In this document: piece after piece, positions 36,935 to 45,818 of the stretch | Numbering within the stretch: the stretch's first letter is position 1 | How the letters are laid out: the number at the start of each line of letters is the position of its first letter | From: Leptospira sp. GIMC2001 | GTDB lineage: Bacteria > Spirochaetota > Leptospiria > Leptospirales > Leptospiraceae | Length of the DNA stretch: 64,000 nt | Reading direction: 5' to 3' | Assembly (NCBI RefSeq): GCF_028462125.1 | Contig: NZ_CP115468.1 | Coordinates: 643,501-707,500, forward strand | Program-made: the position numbers and the translations under genes | Notes under the pieces: generated by a model | The model's database searches: none | Told to the model about the DNA's origin: nothing | What the model saw: the letters and a program-made list of their open reading frames with translations, nothing else

Positions 36935-37966
36935 GTGTTGAAAGAAAAGTTCTACATATGGATTGGTATATACTGTTTTTTTCTATTCAATAATTCTACA
37001 TTTTCGCAGTATAAAGCCGTTGAGAATTCAGAATCAAGATCTGGAATTCTCAATCAGCGGAGCAATGCAGATCACTATATAACTCTTTATCCTGGAATTC
37101 AATATCGTTCGTCTAACTTAATCGTTACGTCGCCTGGCGGACAAGAGATCCGCCATCCAGATGGAGAGTCCAATGAAACGAAATTTTTCCTGGATATAAA
37201 AACTAGAGATTTTCAATGGGGTCCCGTTTGGGGTGGTTACGTTCTGTATCAGAATCACAGCTTTGCTATGACACAACAGACTATTGATGAGCCTTTTGGT
37301 GGTGCATTCACAAGACAAAGCTACAATGGTTTTCCCTCTGCAAAAAGTATCGGTACTAAGGTGGAAGGTGAGGTGTCTTCTCTGCTTGCTGTTTTCTATC
37401 TCGGGGAAAAGGGTGCAGATAATTTTCGATTTGGAATCGGAATTGGTCCAAGCAATGTTAATATTCGAACCAATTCCGATTTTTACGATGGTTGGGGAAC
37501 CCAGAGCCCAATTTTTGGATTCAGAAATTCACAAGGTATAGAGAACCAACTAACAGATATTGGACGAATTGCAGCATTTCGAAATGGAAAACTTGAATCT
37601 GATCCATTATCATTGTATTTGCTATCGAATCTTTCAGCTCAAGGCAATTTGGATCTGCTTGGATTATATCAGTTGTCACAAGATAAATTTGATATTGCTT
37701 CTCTAAATCCGTATACGGTTTTTTTGATACAAGAATATGCCCAAGGAAGTTTGACGCCTTTTCAAATTTTAACATTAGCTAATCTAGGAAAGTCAACGAA
37801 AAACATTGAAGATCGATATGTAGGAACATTTTATTTCTTCTTTGAGTATCCAATATTCGATTTGACATTTCGATTCGGATACGGCGGTCCAATCTATGAT
37901 AGAAATGATTATCAAGTTACATTTCGTAATGTAGATCTCTCAATATTTTTTCCTATAGATATTTAA
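36935..37966 (+). CDS. Hypothetical exported protein, possibly outer membrane
   Basis: The 343-residue protein has a signal peptide-like start (F-Y-I-W-I-G-I-Y-C-F-F-L-F) and predicted cleavage after T-F-S. The mature part is rich in alternating aromatic and Gly residues, with a C-terminal region (F-R-F-G-Y-G-G-P-I-Y) that would suit a beta barrel. I do not recognise a family. The start is a GTG; a TTG lies one codon later, and no in-frame ATG precedes the hydrophobic core. It stands alone between dinB and the alginate-export-like gene. Confidence 0.55.
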   Translation: MLKEKFYIWIGIYCFFLFNNSTFSQYKAVENSESRSGILNQRSNADHYITLYPGIQYRSSNLIVTSPGGQEIRHPDGESNETKFFLDIKTRDFQWGPVWGGYVLYQNHSFAMTQQTIDEPFGGAFTRQSYNGFPSAKSIGTKVEGEVSSLLAVFYLGEKGADNFRFGIGIGPSNVNIRTNSDFYDGWGTQSPIFGFRNSQGIENQLTDIGRIAAFRNGKLESDPLSLYLLSNLSAQGNLDLLGLYQLSQDKFDIASLNPYTVFLIQEYAQGSLTPFQILTLANLGKSTKNIEDRYVGTFYFFFEYPIFDLTFRFGYGGPIYDRNDYQVTFRNVDLSIFFPIDI

Positions 37967-38170
37967 TTTTCCAAGTATTCTTTTCGTTTAAAGAACTTTT
38001 GCTCTTATTGTTCTAAACTTATTGGTCTGGATTAATTTTTCAATTTATCTATCTTTCTTTTGAAGTTTTTCTATAATTATACATTCTAAGTTTATTTGGT
38101 ATTTGTGATCAATAAAGTGTTAACAAATTTTATATGCAGGTTTGTATTGGTATTAGGTCAGGACTAAATT

Positions 38171-40168
38171 ATGCATAGAAACTTCTTTGCTTTACATTCA
38201 CCTCCATTCCAATTTTTTTATTCGACCACAAGAAATGGAATTATTGCTCTAGTTTGGCTAAACATCTGGCTGAATATTTTTCTCTTACCCATGTTCTCCC
38301 AAGAACCAGATAGTACTATTGACTCATCGAAGTCATCGCCATCCGCTCAAGACATCGAAAAATGGAAAACTTCAATCCAAGAAGAAAGAAAAAGATTGGA
38401 TAAACTGGAAAAGGAAATCAAGTCTTTCGAACAAAATAACAATTCCCAAGGGGATTCTCAAGATAGAAATTATGTATCCCCCATGAAATCCCAAGGGCTC
38501 AGCCCTGACTTCATGCGAAGTATGTTTTTGGATCCGAAGCATGCCAAAGAAGTCAGAGAGAATCAAACTATGTGGCTCAATGATATTATTAGAGCTGGCT
38601 TTCTCGTGCGGCCACGATATGAAGCGAGGCAAAATTTAGATTTCAATTCTCAGACGGATGATTACGCTAATCGAATTCTTCAAGCGACACAGATTTGGTT
38701 TTTGGTGGATCCGAATCCTTATCTGAGTCTTAAGGTAACCGTTCAAGATGCACGGGTATGGGGTGGTTCAAGTCCAGCTCAAGCGGGAGACCGAAGATAT
38801 TTTTTTGCCAACTCTGGAACTGTAATAGACCCGAATTCTCGTTCGACAACTTCAGTACCGAATGAAACTTCCATTCGTGAGGCATTTTTTATATTAAAAC
38901 ATCCTGATATACGATTGAAAGCAACCCTTGGAAGACAGGTATTTGCTTTCGGAGATCAGCGTATGATTGGTGGTGCGAATTGGAATACGAACGGTTTGTC
39001 ATATGATGGAGTTAAGCTGGATTGGAATTCTAAGTATTTGGATTCCAGTCTCTTCGGAGCGAAAATGACTGCATCTACAAATGGACCAAACGGTGTTATC
39101 ACTGCCAACGGAAGAAGGAATGGAAGTATTGACGATTCCTATTTGGTTGGGACATACAATACGTTTGCCTTCACTGATTTTTTGGTAGATATTTATGGGT
39201 TTGGTATTTTGAAAAAATGGATCCCGAGATCTCCATCCTATCTTGGAGAAGTGGTTCCGAATGAAGATGTACTATCAAGGAACAGATCACGGCAGAATGA
39301 TGAATTGATCACGGTCGGAACTAGGTGGACAAATCGTACGGCAAAGAACTTCCTACCCGTCGGCAAAAGCTGGGATTGGACAATTGAGTCGGCATTCCAA
39401 ATGGGTAATACTGGACAGAGATTGTATGCGTCTTGGGATATCTTTCGAGATGGTCAAACTGGGTACAGTAACTATACAGAGAAAAATAAGTATACTGGTC
39501 AGTTACATGTTGTTCAAACCGGGTATACATTTTTCCAAAAGTTAAGATTCGGTGGGCAATACTCCTATGCAAGCGGTGATCCCAATCGTCGAGATGGGTC
39601 TGTATCAACTTTTCAAACTCTACCCAATCCTCGTTTTGGAATTTTTCCTTACTTTGATAGTGTTGCAGGAATTGGTGAAAATATTTCTCTGCGAAATTTA
39701 CAATCTTATAATTTAAATATTACTTATGAATCACAAGAATGGGGAAGCTTTACAATATCAGGATTTATTCATAGAAAGGCAGTTAAAGCGGACGCTTGGT
39801 ATGCGATATCTTCTGATCCTAACACTGGAGGAAGAGGCAGTTGTAGTTTCCAGAATTCAATGAATCGATCTAGTAGTTCCTTCAATGAGTTTGCGTCTCC
39901 TAATTATTCTGGTTCTACAGAAAATTGTAATGGCAATTCATACAGCATTCAAAATGGTCTAGGGTCTGGAATTTTTAATGAAATTGATTTTTCTTGGATC
40001 TATCATTGGAAAGATGGAATTTCGATCTGGTCTGGAATTGGATATATGATTGCCGGGGATTCCATTCGAAAAGATCGATTGGATATTTTGAATCCAAACT
40101 TCGATAAGCACTACAACTTAGACTCTCGTGCGATCATATCCTATTTGCAAGTTCAAGCTGCACTGTAA
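38171..40168 (+). CDS. Alginate-export-family outer membrane porin-like protein
   Basis: The 665-residue protein has an extended signal region, then a short coiled-coil (about residues 62-92: S-I-Q-E-E-R-K-R-L-D-K-L-E-K-E-I). A long beta-barrel-like domain follows from about residue 145 (R-P-R-Y-E-A-R-Q-N; later Q-D-A-R-V-W-G). The motif order R-x-R-Y/E...T-Q-I-W...V-Q-D-A-R-x-W-G is typical of alginate-export-domain barrels, a family frequent in Leptospira with unknown cargo there. The N-terminal coiled coil could form a trimer or bind peptidoglycan (inference). It converges on the hypothetical gene at 40180. Confidence 0.75.
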   Translation: MHRNFFALHSPPFQFFYSTTRNGIIALVWLNIWLNIFLLPMFSQEPDSTIDSSKSSPSAQDIEKWKTSIQEERKRLDKLEKEIKSFEQNNNSQGDSQDRNYVSPMKSQGLSPDFMRSMFLDPKHAKEVRENQTMWLNDIIRAGFLVRPRYEARQNLDFNSQTDDYANRILQATQIWFLVDPNPYLSLKVTVQDARVWGGSSPAQAGDRRYFFANSGTVIDPNSRSTTSVPNETSIREAFFILKHPDIRLKATLGRQVFAFGDQRMIGGANWNTNGLSYDGVKLDWNSKYLDSSLFGAKMTASTNGPNGVITANGRRNGSIDDSYLVGTYNTFAFTDFLVDIYGFGILKKWIPRSPSYLGEVVPNEDVLSRNRSRQNDELITVGTRWTNRTAKNFLPVGKSWDWTIESAFQMGNTGQRLYASWDIFRDGQTGYSNYTEKNKYTGQLHVVQTGYTFFQKLRFGGQYSYASGDPNRRDGSVSTFQTLPNPRFGIFPYFDSVAGIGENISLRNLQSYNLNITYESQEWGSFTISGFIHRKAVKADAWYAISSDPNTGGRGSCSFQNSMNRSSSSFNEFASPNYSGSTENCNGNSYSIQNGLGSGIFNEIDFSWIYHWKDGISIWSGIGYMIAGDSIRKDRLDILNPNFDKHYNLDSRAIISYLQVQAAL

Positions 40169-40179
40169 TATAATCAGAA

Positions 40180-41154
40180 TTAGGTTCTCAAAATCTCACC
40201 ACGAAGAGTTTTGAGAAAGTCAATATTACCGCGTTGGAAAACCATATTTAGCATATCTTTCTGTGAATCAGAGATCACGCTTTTGTCTTTTAATTGATTG
40301 AGAATTTCTGTAACCAATTCAGATTCAAGCCCAATCAATTCGGAATAGATATTCTGGATTGTTAGCCCGAAACTATGTTCTTCATAGTATTCAATCAATT
40401 TACCAGTAATAGATAAGATTTGCTTTTGCCTTTTGACTAGTTCTTCCATCGTGCTTAGAATCATGAAAATCTCTAGATCATCTTCGAATAATTTCAACAT
40501 ATGAGGATAAACGCCAGGCGATTGAATTGGCAATTCGTAGATACTATCACCTAATGAAAGATATAGATTCTTTTCTTCTTGATCATTGATTCCACTAAAT
40601 TCTTGAAGATGCGATACAACACCTTGTGGAAGAAGAACAAGAAATTGAGAAACCAAAGCATATTCATTCTTTTCTCTTATGGAGTATAGAATTATACTGC
40701 AAATTTTTGCAAAGCTAACACCTTGCCAATATTGATTCCCTTTGATCTTAAAAAAATTCTTAGATGTGTTTCTTGTTTTGTAGTCTTCTTTTAATTTCAA
40801 ATAATTATCATAATTATTTTTGAATAATTCATATGCGACGGAATCAGTCAAAGACTCTACGATATCTGAAACTGCTTCAGGCTCTGATATAGATAGATAG
40901 TAACTGACTAATTCTTGATTCTCTGGCTTTTCTTTTATAAAGCTGTTCAATATGTCCGGATTGGCTTGATAAAAGGCCGAAATTCCTACATTAAAAGTTG
41001 AAATCCCTTCCAAGAAAGCATTCAACTTTTCTTTGGCAATGCATGACTTCTCTAAACCGATCTGCTTGAAATTTCCTTTCAATACAGATTTGCAATTCTT
41101 CGGACAAGCTTGAAAGATATTCGTATCAATCAAGCAGAGTTTTTCTGAGCTCAT
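40180..41154 (-). CDS. Hypothetical protein with Cys-containing N-terminus
   Basis: The 324-residue helical protein has no signal peptide. Cysteines cluster in the first 40 residues (residues 7, 17, 21 and 38: C-L-I-D-T, C-P-K-N-C-K, S-C-I-A-K), an arrangement that might bind a metal. The rest is Leu/Glu-rich with no known motif. It lies 31 bp downstream of the DUF3347-like lipoprotein gene on the same strand, so the two may be co-transcribed. Family unknown. Confidence 0.55.
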   Translation of the reverse strand: MSSEKLCLIDTNIFQACPKNCKSVLKGNFKQIGLEKSCIAKEKLNAFLEGISTFNVGISAFYQANPDILNSFIKEKPENQELVSYYLSISEPEAVSDIVESLTDSVAYELFKNNYDNYLKLKEDYKTRNTSKNFFKIKGNQYWQGVSFAKICSIILYSIREKNEYALVSQFLVLLPQGVVSHLQEFSGINDQEEKNLYLSLGDSIYELPIQSPGVYPHMLKLFEDDLEIFMILSTMEELVKRQKQILSITGKLIEYYEEHSFGLTIQNIYSELIGLESELVTEILNQLKDKSVISDSQKDMLNMVFQRGNIDFLKTLRGEILRT

Positions 41155-41185
41155 GACTTCCTTTTTGAAAGTTTAAAATGAACTT

Positions 41186-41662
41186 TCAATTTAAGATCAA
41201 TTCTCCACAATCTCGCATTTCTGGAGCATATGGATTCTGAACACTTCGTCCTTTTGCAACCCAAGTCTTCTTTACCATTGGACAGTAAAACCTATTCACA
41301 GAATTGTCACTAGGAAATTTCTTGAGTAATTCCGCCAAATTTTCTGAGAAGAGTGAATACGCTTCAAAATCATTTTCTTGGTCTTTGCCTGCAACCTTCG
41401 AGAGATTGACGCGCATTGATTTGGCTAGATTTGCCAATTCAGAATTGGATGATTTTTCCAAAGCGCTTATTTGCGTTTGGATTCCTTCTAATGAAGGTAG
41501 ACCGTCCTCAGTTTTTATTAAGAACTGATGAACTTTGTCATTTTCTTCAATTAGGGAATTTATATTCTTTCTATCATTTTCGGAAATGGGCTCTTGCTTT
41601 TCCGAACAAGTTGTAAAGTGAAAAATGAACGATATGATAAGAATGGCTTTTGCGGTGTTCAA
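41186..41662 (-). CDS. Small lipoprotein with a DUF3347-like domain
   Basis: The 158-residue protein has a signal peptide with lipobox-like F-H-F-T-T-C (Cys about residue 19). A helical middle is followed by a C-terminal F-Y-C-P-M-V-K-K-T-W, N-P-Y-A-P-E-M-R-D-C-G-E motif. The spaced C-P-M ... N-P-Y ... M ... C-G-E pattern is that of DUF3347, often found with heavy-metal (copper) handling proteins. The Met/Cys residues could bind metal. No copper genes are adjacent, so the role is open. Confidence 0.68.
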   Translation of the reverse strand: MNTAKAILIISFIFHFTTCSEKQEPISENDRKNINSLIEENDKVHQFLIKTEDGLPSLEGIQTQISALEKSSNSELANLAKSMRVNLSKVAGKDQENDFEAYSLFSENLAELLKKFPSDNSVNRFYCPMVKKTWVAKGRSVQNPYAPEMRDCGELILN

Positions 41663-41777
41663 TTCTATCCTCTCTATTTACTGTATTTTGATCTAAAAAA
41701 GGTTTATGTCCAGAAAAATTCTCGACAAGCAGGCTTTTTCGGTCACGCTGACAGAAAAAAGGGTATTGAAGAAAGTT

Positions 41778-42131
41778 ATGATTATTGTCGAAGGCCTAGA
41801 CCACGTAAACATCCCAGTTTCCAATATGGAAGCCTCTAAAGAGTTCTACTCGGATCTTTTTGATTTTGAAGTGGAAGAAGAGGAGGGTGATGCTGTTGTG
41901 ATGGGACTCGATTCTCACAAGCTTCGCCTTGTTAAAGTTAGTGAAGTAACACCGCTTCCTTTCCCAACTGTTAGCTTTATTATGGATGTGGATGACTTCA
42001 CAGAAGCTATCACAGAAATGGAAGAAAAAAATATTAAGATACTTAGAGGACCAGAAGGATCATCTAAAGGTGAATTCCTAGTATTTGCAGATCCAGATCA
42101 AAATCAGATAGAAATATTCTACCGACAATAA
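41778..42131 (+). CDS. VOC-superfamily (glyoxalase-like) protein
   Basis: From the ATG at 41778 the product has 117 residues, one VOC domain pair. It opens with V-E-G-L-D-H-V-N-I-P-V (metal-binding His position), with S-K-E-F-Y-S-D-L-F-D-F and the end V-F-A-D-P-D-Q-N-Q-I-E-I-F. An in-frame ATG at 41706 would add 24 residues that do not look like the family. A GAAGAAAG stretch precedes the chosen start. Members bind a metal and act on small molecules by isomerisation, dioxygenation or drug binding; the substrate is unknown. Confidence 0.82.
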   Translation: MIIVEGLDHVNIPVSNMEASKEFYSDLFDFEVEEEEGDAVVMGLDSHKLRLVKVSEVTPLPFPTVSFIMDVDDFTEAITEMEEKNIKILRGPEGSSKGEFLVFADPDQNQIEIFYRQ

Positions 42132-42177
42132 CAGAAATTCTTGACCTGGGAATGGCTTGTGTCACTCTCAGGGATTG

Positions 42178-43653
42178 ATGTCATTTTCCCTACCCAACGA
42201 AGAAGCCGATCTCAAGAGTATATCAGAATTCAAAAAAGGATATCCTCATTTCTTAACTCAATTCCAGAACCTCGCTTCGAGCTTACTTAATTTTTTATCT
42301 TCAGGTGGCGTGACCGAGGCTACCAAGAAAGAGCTTCTTCCTTTCAGAAAACAAATTGACCAAGAAATTATAAAGACAATCCAAATCGCAAAAGATTTAA
42401 ATCTTGAATTGGATGAGAAACATTTACTTCCTATCGCCAAGAAAATGTTAGTTCAATATTTCCAAGACGGTGCACCTGACGTTCATAGAATTGAATTTGT
42501 TATTTTTCATAAATCATTTGAATCCTTAAGAGAATTCTATATAGTCGGCAAAGAATCATGGAACGTAATCAAGCATGCCGTTCTATCAGCTCATATTTCG
42601 GATGAGAATTTTAAGTCGGAAGCTATATTAGAATATCGTGTTATTCCTGTCTTGAAGAAATTGGAATCTCTCAAGATTCTTCTGACAAGAATGGCTTATA
42701 TGTTGAAGATAGAAGATCAAGATAAGATTTTCTCGACAAAATACACTAAGCCTCAATACAACGAATCTTCCAACTACAAACTATCCGGGGTATTCCAAGA
42801 AGGCTTGTATACGTTAGAAGAAGAAACTGATGATTTCCTACCCAGTTTTTCTTCTCCACAAGAATCTTCTCAATCTTCGACTAACGAGAAAGTGTCAGTC
42901 AAGGAAGTGATTAAGCAACGAGAACTGAAGTCGCAAGATAATATTTTGAATACTTCTGGGAAAATGTCCTGGAATTCTAATCAACATTACTATTTTCGAT
43001 ATGAACCACAAGAGTATGAAGAGGAGAGAAATCTCTTCCAGTCTGTTATCAATATGGATATTCATATGGGTGCTGATGAGAAGGCTCTTCGTTCAGAATT
43101 GATTCGAAGTCTTACTTCACGTGCAAAAAACCAAAGAAGTGCTATGGAATTGGAACTAGAATACTATTCCTTTTTGAATCGTTTTTTTCAATTTTGCCGT
43201 GATATTTTGATGATGAGTATTGGAATCCCCGAATCACTAAAGTATTTGTTTTTCTATCATATTGGTGCGCAGCATTTCTACATGATTGTAAGAAAATTTC
43301 TTCAAGAAGCGAATACTGGATATCTGCATATTCGATCGAGTGATGGTAAAAAGGTTAGTAAAGTATTGCCCAATGAAATCCTAAAAAAGTTAGTCATTGA
43401 TTATTGGAAAATTGAAATTTTACCATTTATAAGTGAAGACGCGAACAATTTGGCAGCTCTCAAGAAAATTATAGAATTTGTTGATCAGAAATACAAAGTC
43501 GTTTCTCAACATGCCATGTTAGAATACGAGAACCTTCCGGATGACATACGAAGATCGAAACCAAAAGTTCAATTGTTTCGAGAGCATATGAATCAGTGGA
43601 TGGGTGCAGCAAATATTATCGTATTCAAGCGATTTCTAAAAACAGCTCTATAA
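42178..43653 (+). CDS. Hypothetical large helical cytoplasmic protein
   Basis: The protein has about 491 residues from the ATG at 42178 (CAGGGA upstream); a TTG at 42157 would add seven. It has no signal peptide or membrane segment. A Ser/Glu-rich linker near residue 225-250 separates two helical halves. The C-terminal half has aromatic-rich helices (Y-Y-S-F-L-N-R-F-F-Q-F-C-R-D and F-F-Y-H-I-G-A-Q-H-F-Y). No family recognised. A two-way hairpin follows the stop. Confidence 0.6.
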   Translation: MSFSLPNEEADLKSISEFKKGYPHFLTQFQNLASSLLNFLSSGGVTEATKKELLPFRKQIDQEIIKTIQIAKDLNLELDEKHLLPIAKKMLVQYFQDGAPDVHRIEFVIFHKSFESLREFYIVGKESWNVIKHAVLSAHISDENFKSEAILEYRVIPVLKKLESLKILLTRMAYMLKIEDQDKIFSTKYTKPQYNESSNYKLSGVFQEGLYTLEEETDDFLPSFSSPQESSQSSTNEKVSVKEVIKQRELKSQDNILNTSGKMSWNSNQHYYFRYEPQEYEEERNLFQSVINMDIHMGADEKALRSELIRSLTSRAKNQRSAMELELEYYSFLNRFFQFCRDILMMSIGIPESLKYLFFYHIGAQHFYMIVRKFLQEANTGYLHIRSSDGKKVSKVLPNEILKKLVIDYWKIEILPFISEDANNLAALKKIIEFVDQKYKVVSQHAMLEYENLPDDIRRSKPKVQLFREHMNQWMGAANIIVFKRFLKTAL

Positions 43654-43696
43654 TCCCAATCTTGAATTGATTGAAAGGAATCTAAATCGTGAATAG

Positions 43697-43737
43697 GGAA
43701 TAATGTGAATGCCTAGCATTTCGTTCTAAATTATTCC
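43697..43737. terminator. Nested hairpin between convergent genes
   Basis: GGAATAAT (43697-43704) pairs with ATTATTCC (43730-43737), and inside it AATGC (43708-43712) pairs with GCATT (43716-43720). It lies in the 105-bp gap where two genes converge, so a two-way terminator is likely. Confidence 0.5.
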
Positions 43738-43758
43738 TATAATTGATGTTAGATTTTA

Positions 43759-44460
43759 TTAGAATGCAGATACAGAGCAAGTCGCTGATGATGCAGTAAG
43801 TTGCATCTGCATGATTCTTGCGTTGGTAATCGGAATCGTTGGATTGGTTACAAGCAAGAGTTCACTTACAGCACAGGATGGTGAGAAGTATTTAACAGAT
43901 ACGATGCTCTCGCAGTTTATAGTGACATTTGCTTGACCAGTCGGCACTTCGATTCGGATTGCTTTTGTCTGGTTCCCGTCAAACTCGATATCCAAACTTT
44001 CCGTTTGGTCTACTTGCAATTCAGTACCGAATTCGTTTGCGTACGGACTGTAACAATCAACAAAGAAATCTTCCGAAGCACAATTGAATCCTGTATTGCT
44101 GAACGGAATACATTGCCCACCCGGTCTGACGATAGACAGAGAGCCAGTTGTTGCACCATCTGGAACTGAAGTTGCGATTTCGGTTCCGATATTGTAGAAG
44201 ACTGGGGCTTCGACTCCATTGAAATAAATTTTAGTATCCGTTAATCCAAAATTGAAACCAGAAATTGTTACGTTTGTCGCTGAATAAGGTCTGTCACCGC
44301 CTGTCTGAGTTGGTGTTCCTACTCGTGGACTTATACTTGAAATCCGAGGAGGATCCAAACCGAGAAGCCCAGCAGTTGCGTCTTCGGAGCCTTCTTCATG
44401 GCACTGTATGTTTGCGAACAATCCGAACAGTAAAAATATGATAAACGCGATTCTCTTCAT
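43759..44460 (-). CDS. IPT/TIG-domain lipoprotein
   Basis: The 233-residue protein has a signal peptide ending F-A-N-I-Q-C (lipobox Cys about residue 20). An IPT/TIG immunoglobulin-like domain follows: P-R-I-S-S-I-S-P-R-V-G-T-P, then V-T-I-S-G-F-N-F-G and V-P-D-G-A-T-T-G-S-L-S-I. The C-terminal half is beta-rich with several Cys, probably disulfide-linked outside the cell. Such small lipoproteins are common in Leptospira; the binding partner is unknown. It is divergent from the enoyl-CoA hydratase gene with only about 13-50 bp between starts. Confidence 0.75.
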   Translation of the reverse strand: MKRIAFIIFLLFGLFANIQCHEEGSEDATAGLLGLDPPRISSISPRVGTPTQTGGDRPYSATNVTISGFNFGLTDTKIYFNGVEAPVFYNIGTEIATSVPDGATTGSLSIVRPGGQCIPFSNTGFNCASEDFFVDCYSPYANEFGTELQVDQTESLDIEFDGNQTKAIRIEVPTGQANVTINCESIVSVKYFSPSCAVSELLLVTNPTIPITNARIMQMQLTASSATCSVSAF

Positions 44461-44473
44461 TGCTTTTTTATGA

Positions 44474-45295
44474 TTGTCGGAATCCTTTTATCAGAAATTG
44501 ATATTCTTTGTGAAGTTGATTGATTACACGGAAGGAAAAGGAATCGGTATTTTGAGATTGCAGTCTCCTGCTACCAGGAACGCAATTTCTAGAGAATTAC
44601 TACGTCAATTGGACATAATCATTCGCGAACTGGATCTTTCGAAGCCAAAAGATCAACCTAGAGTTCTGATCATAACAGGTGAGGGCAATACTGCCTTCTG
44701 TGCCGGCGCTGACTTGAAAGAGCGAGCTACAATGACTGAAGCGGAAGTCTGGTCATTTCTTGGAAAATTTAGAGAATTTTTGGCAAATATTGAGCGACTC
44801 CCTTTTCCCACAATCGCTGGAATCAATGGAGTTGCTCTCGGTGGTGGATTGGAGATTGCACTGGCTTGTGATCTTCGTGCAATTTCAACTTCTGCATTGA
44901 TAGGTTTACCCGAGACAAAACTCGGAATCATTCCTGGCGCGGGGGGAACTCAGCGACTATCTCGTTTGATTGGTGCCAATCGTGCGAAAGAAATTATTTT
45001 TACAGGAAGAAAAATTTCTGCAACCGAGGCAAACTTATTGGGTTTAGTGAATCGTGTTCTTCCAGAAGAAAATTTTGCAGAAACTCTATTGAGTTTTGCT
45101 GAGGAAATATCTAGTTCAGCACCAATTTCACTGCGAGCAGCCAAACGAGCAATCCAAGAAGGATTGAACTTGGATTTAGAAAAAGGATTAGACCTAGAAC
45201 AGGAATGCTACAGCCTTACTCTCAAAACAAAAGACCGAGAGGAAGCACTCTTGGCATTTCGGGAAAAACGAAAACCCGTATTCAGAGGAGAATGA
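44474..45295 (+). CDS. Enoyl-CoA hydratase/isomerase family protein
   Basis: The full open frame codes 273 residues. The crotonase oxyanion-hole motifs are F-C-A-G-A-D-L-K-E-R and N-G-V-A-L-G-G-G-L-E-I-A. Both catalytic Glu positions are present (G-G-L-E and L-P-E-T-K-L-G-I-I-P-G-A-G-G-T-Q), so hydratase activity is likely. The pattern resembles methylglutaconyl-CoA hydratase (AUH/LiuC) as much as short-chain enoyl-CoA hydratase. The start is uncertain: no ATG is in frame, and TTG 44474, GTG 44510 or TTG 44516 are options; the later ones fit the usual family start better. One base separates its stop from the dcd start. Confidence 0.88.
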   Translation: MSESFYQKLIFFVKLIDYTEGKGIGILRLQSPATRNAISRELLRQLDIIIRELDLSKPKDQPRVLIITGEGNTAFCAGADLKERATMTEAEVWSFLGKFREFLANIERLPFPTIAGINGVALGGGLEIALACDLRAISTSALIGLPETKLGIIPGAGGTQRLSRLIGANRAKEIIFTGRKISATEANLLGLVNRVLPEENFAETLLSFAEEISSSAPISLRAAKRAIQEGLNLDLEKGLDLEQECYSLTLKTKDREEALLAFREKRKPVFRGE

Positions 45296-45296
45296 A

Positions 45297-45818
45297 TTGA
45301 TACTTACAGGACCTGCCATCGAAGAGAGAATGGGATCAGATATTATAATCGAACCTTACGACAAACAGTTGTTAAATCCAAATTCATACAATCTCCGACT
45401 CCATGATGAATTGTTGGTCTATACTGAATTTCCATTGGATATGAAGAAACCAAACCCAGTATCCAAAATGGTTATTCCAGAGGAAGGATTGTTATTGGAA
45501 CCAGGGAATTTATATCTGGGAAGAACTCTAGAATTTACAGAAACCCATAATCTAGTACCGATGCTTGAAGGTCGTTCATCTATCGGAAGATTGGGAATGT
45601 TTGTTCACATCACAGCTGGATTCGGTGACGTTGGTTTTAAGGGATTCTGGACGCTCGAGATCCAAGTCATTCATCCGTTAAGAATATACGCAGGTGTGCA
45701 AATCTGTCAGATTTTCTATCATAGTATAGAGGGCAAAATCCAAGAATACAACTCTGGCAAGTATCAAGCGAACAAGGGAGTTCAGCCATCTTTGCTTTAT
45801 AAAGATTTCGAGAAGTAG
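45297..45818 (+). CDS. dcd: dCTP deaminase
   Basis: The 173-residue protein is of family length. Conserved features are N-P-N-S-Y-N-L-R-L near residue 28, E-G-R-S-S-I-G-R-L-G and H-I-T-A-G-F-G-D-V-G-F with F-W-T-L-E-I holding the catalytic Glu. The enzyme converts dCTP to dUTP on the way to dTMP; a bifunctional dCTP deaminase/dUTPase cannot be excluded. The start is TTG, supported by AGAGGAG seven bases upstream inside the end of the hydratase gene. The next gene starts at the base after its stop. Confidence 0.9.
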   Translation: MILTGPAIEERMGSDIIIEPYDKQLLNPNSYNLRLHDELLVYTEFPLDMKKPNPVSKMVIPEEGLLLEPGNLYLGRTLEFTETHNLVPMLEGRSSIGRLGMFVHITAGFGDVGFKGFWTLEIQVIHPLRIYAGVQICQIFYHSIEGKIQEYNSGKYQANKGVQPSLLYKDFEK

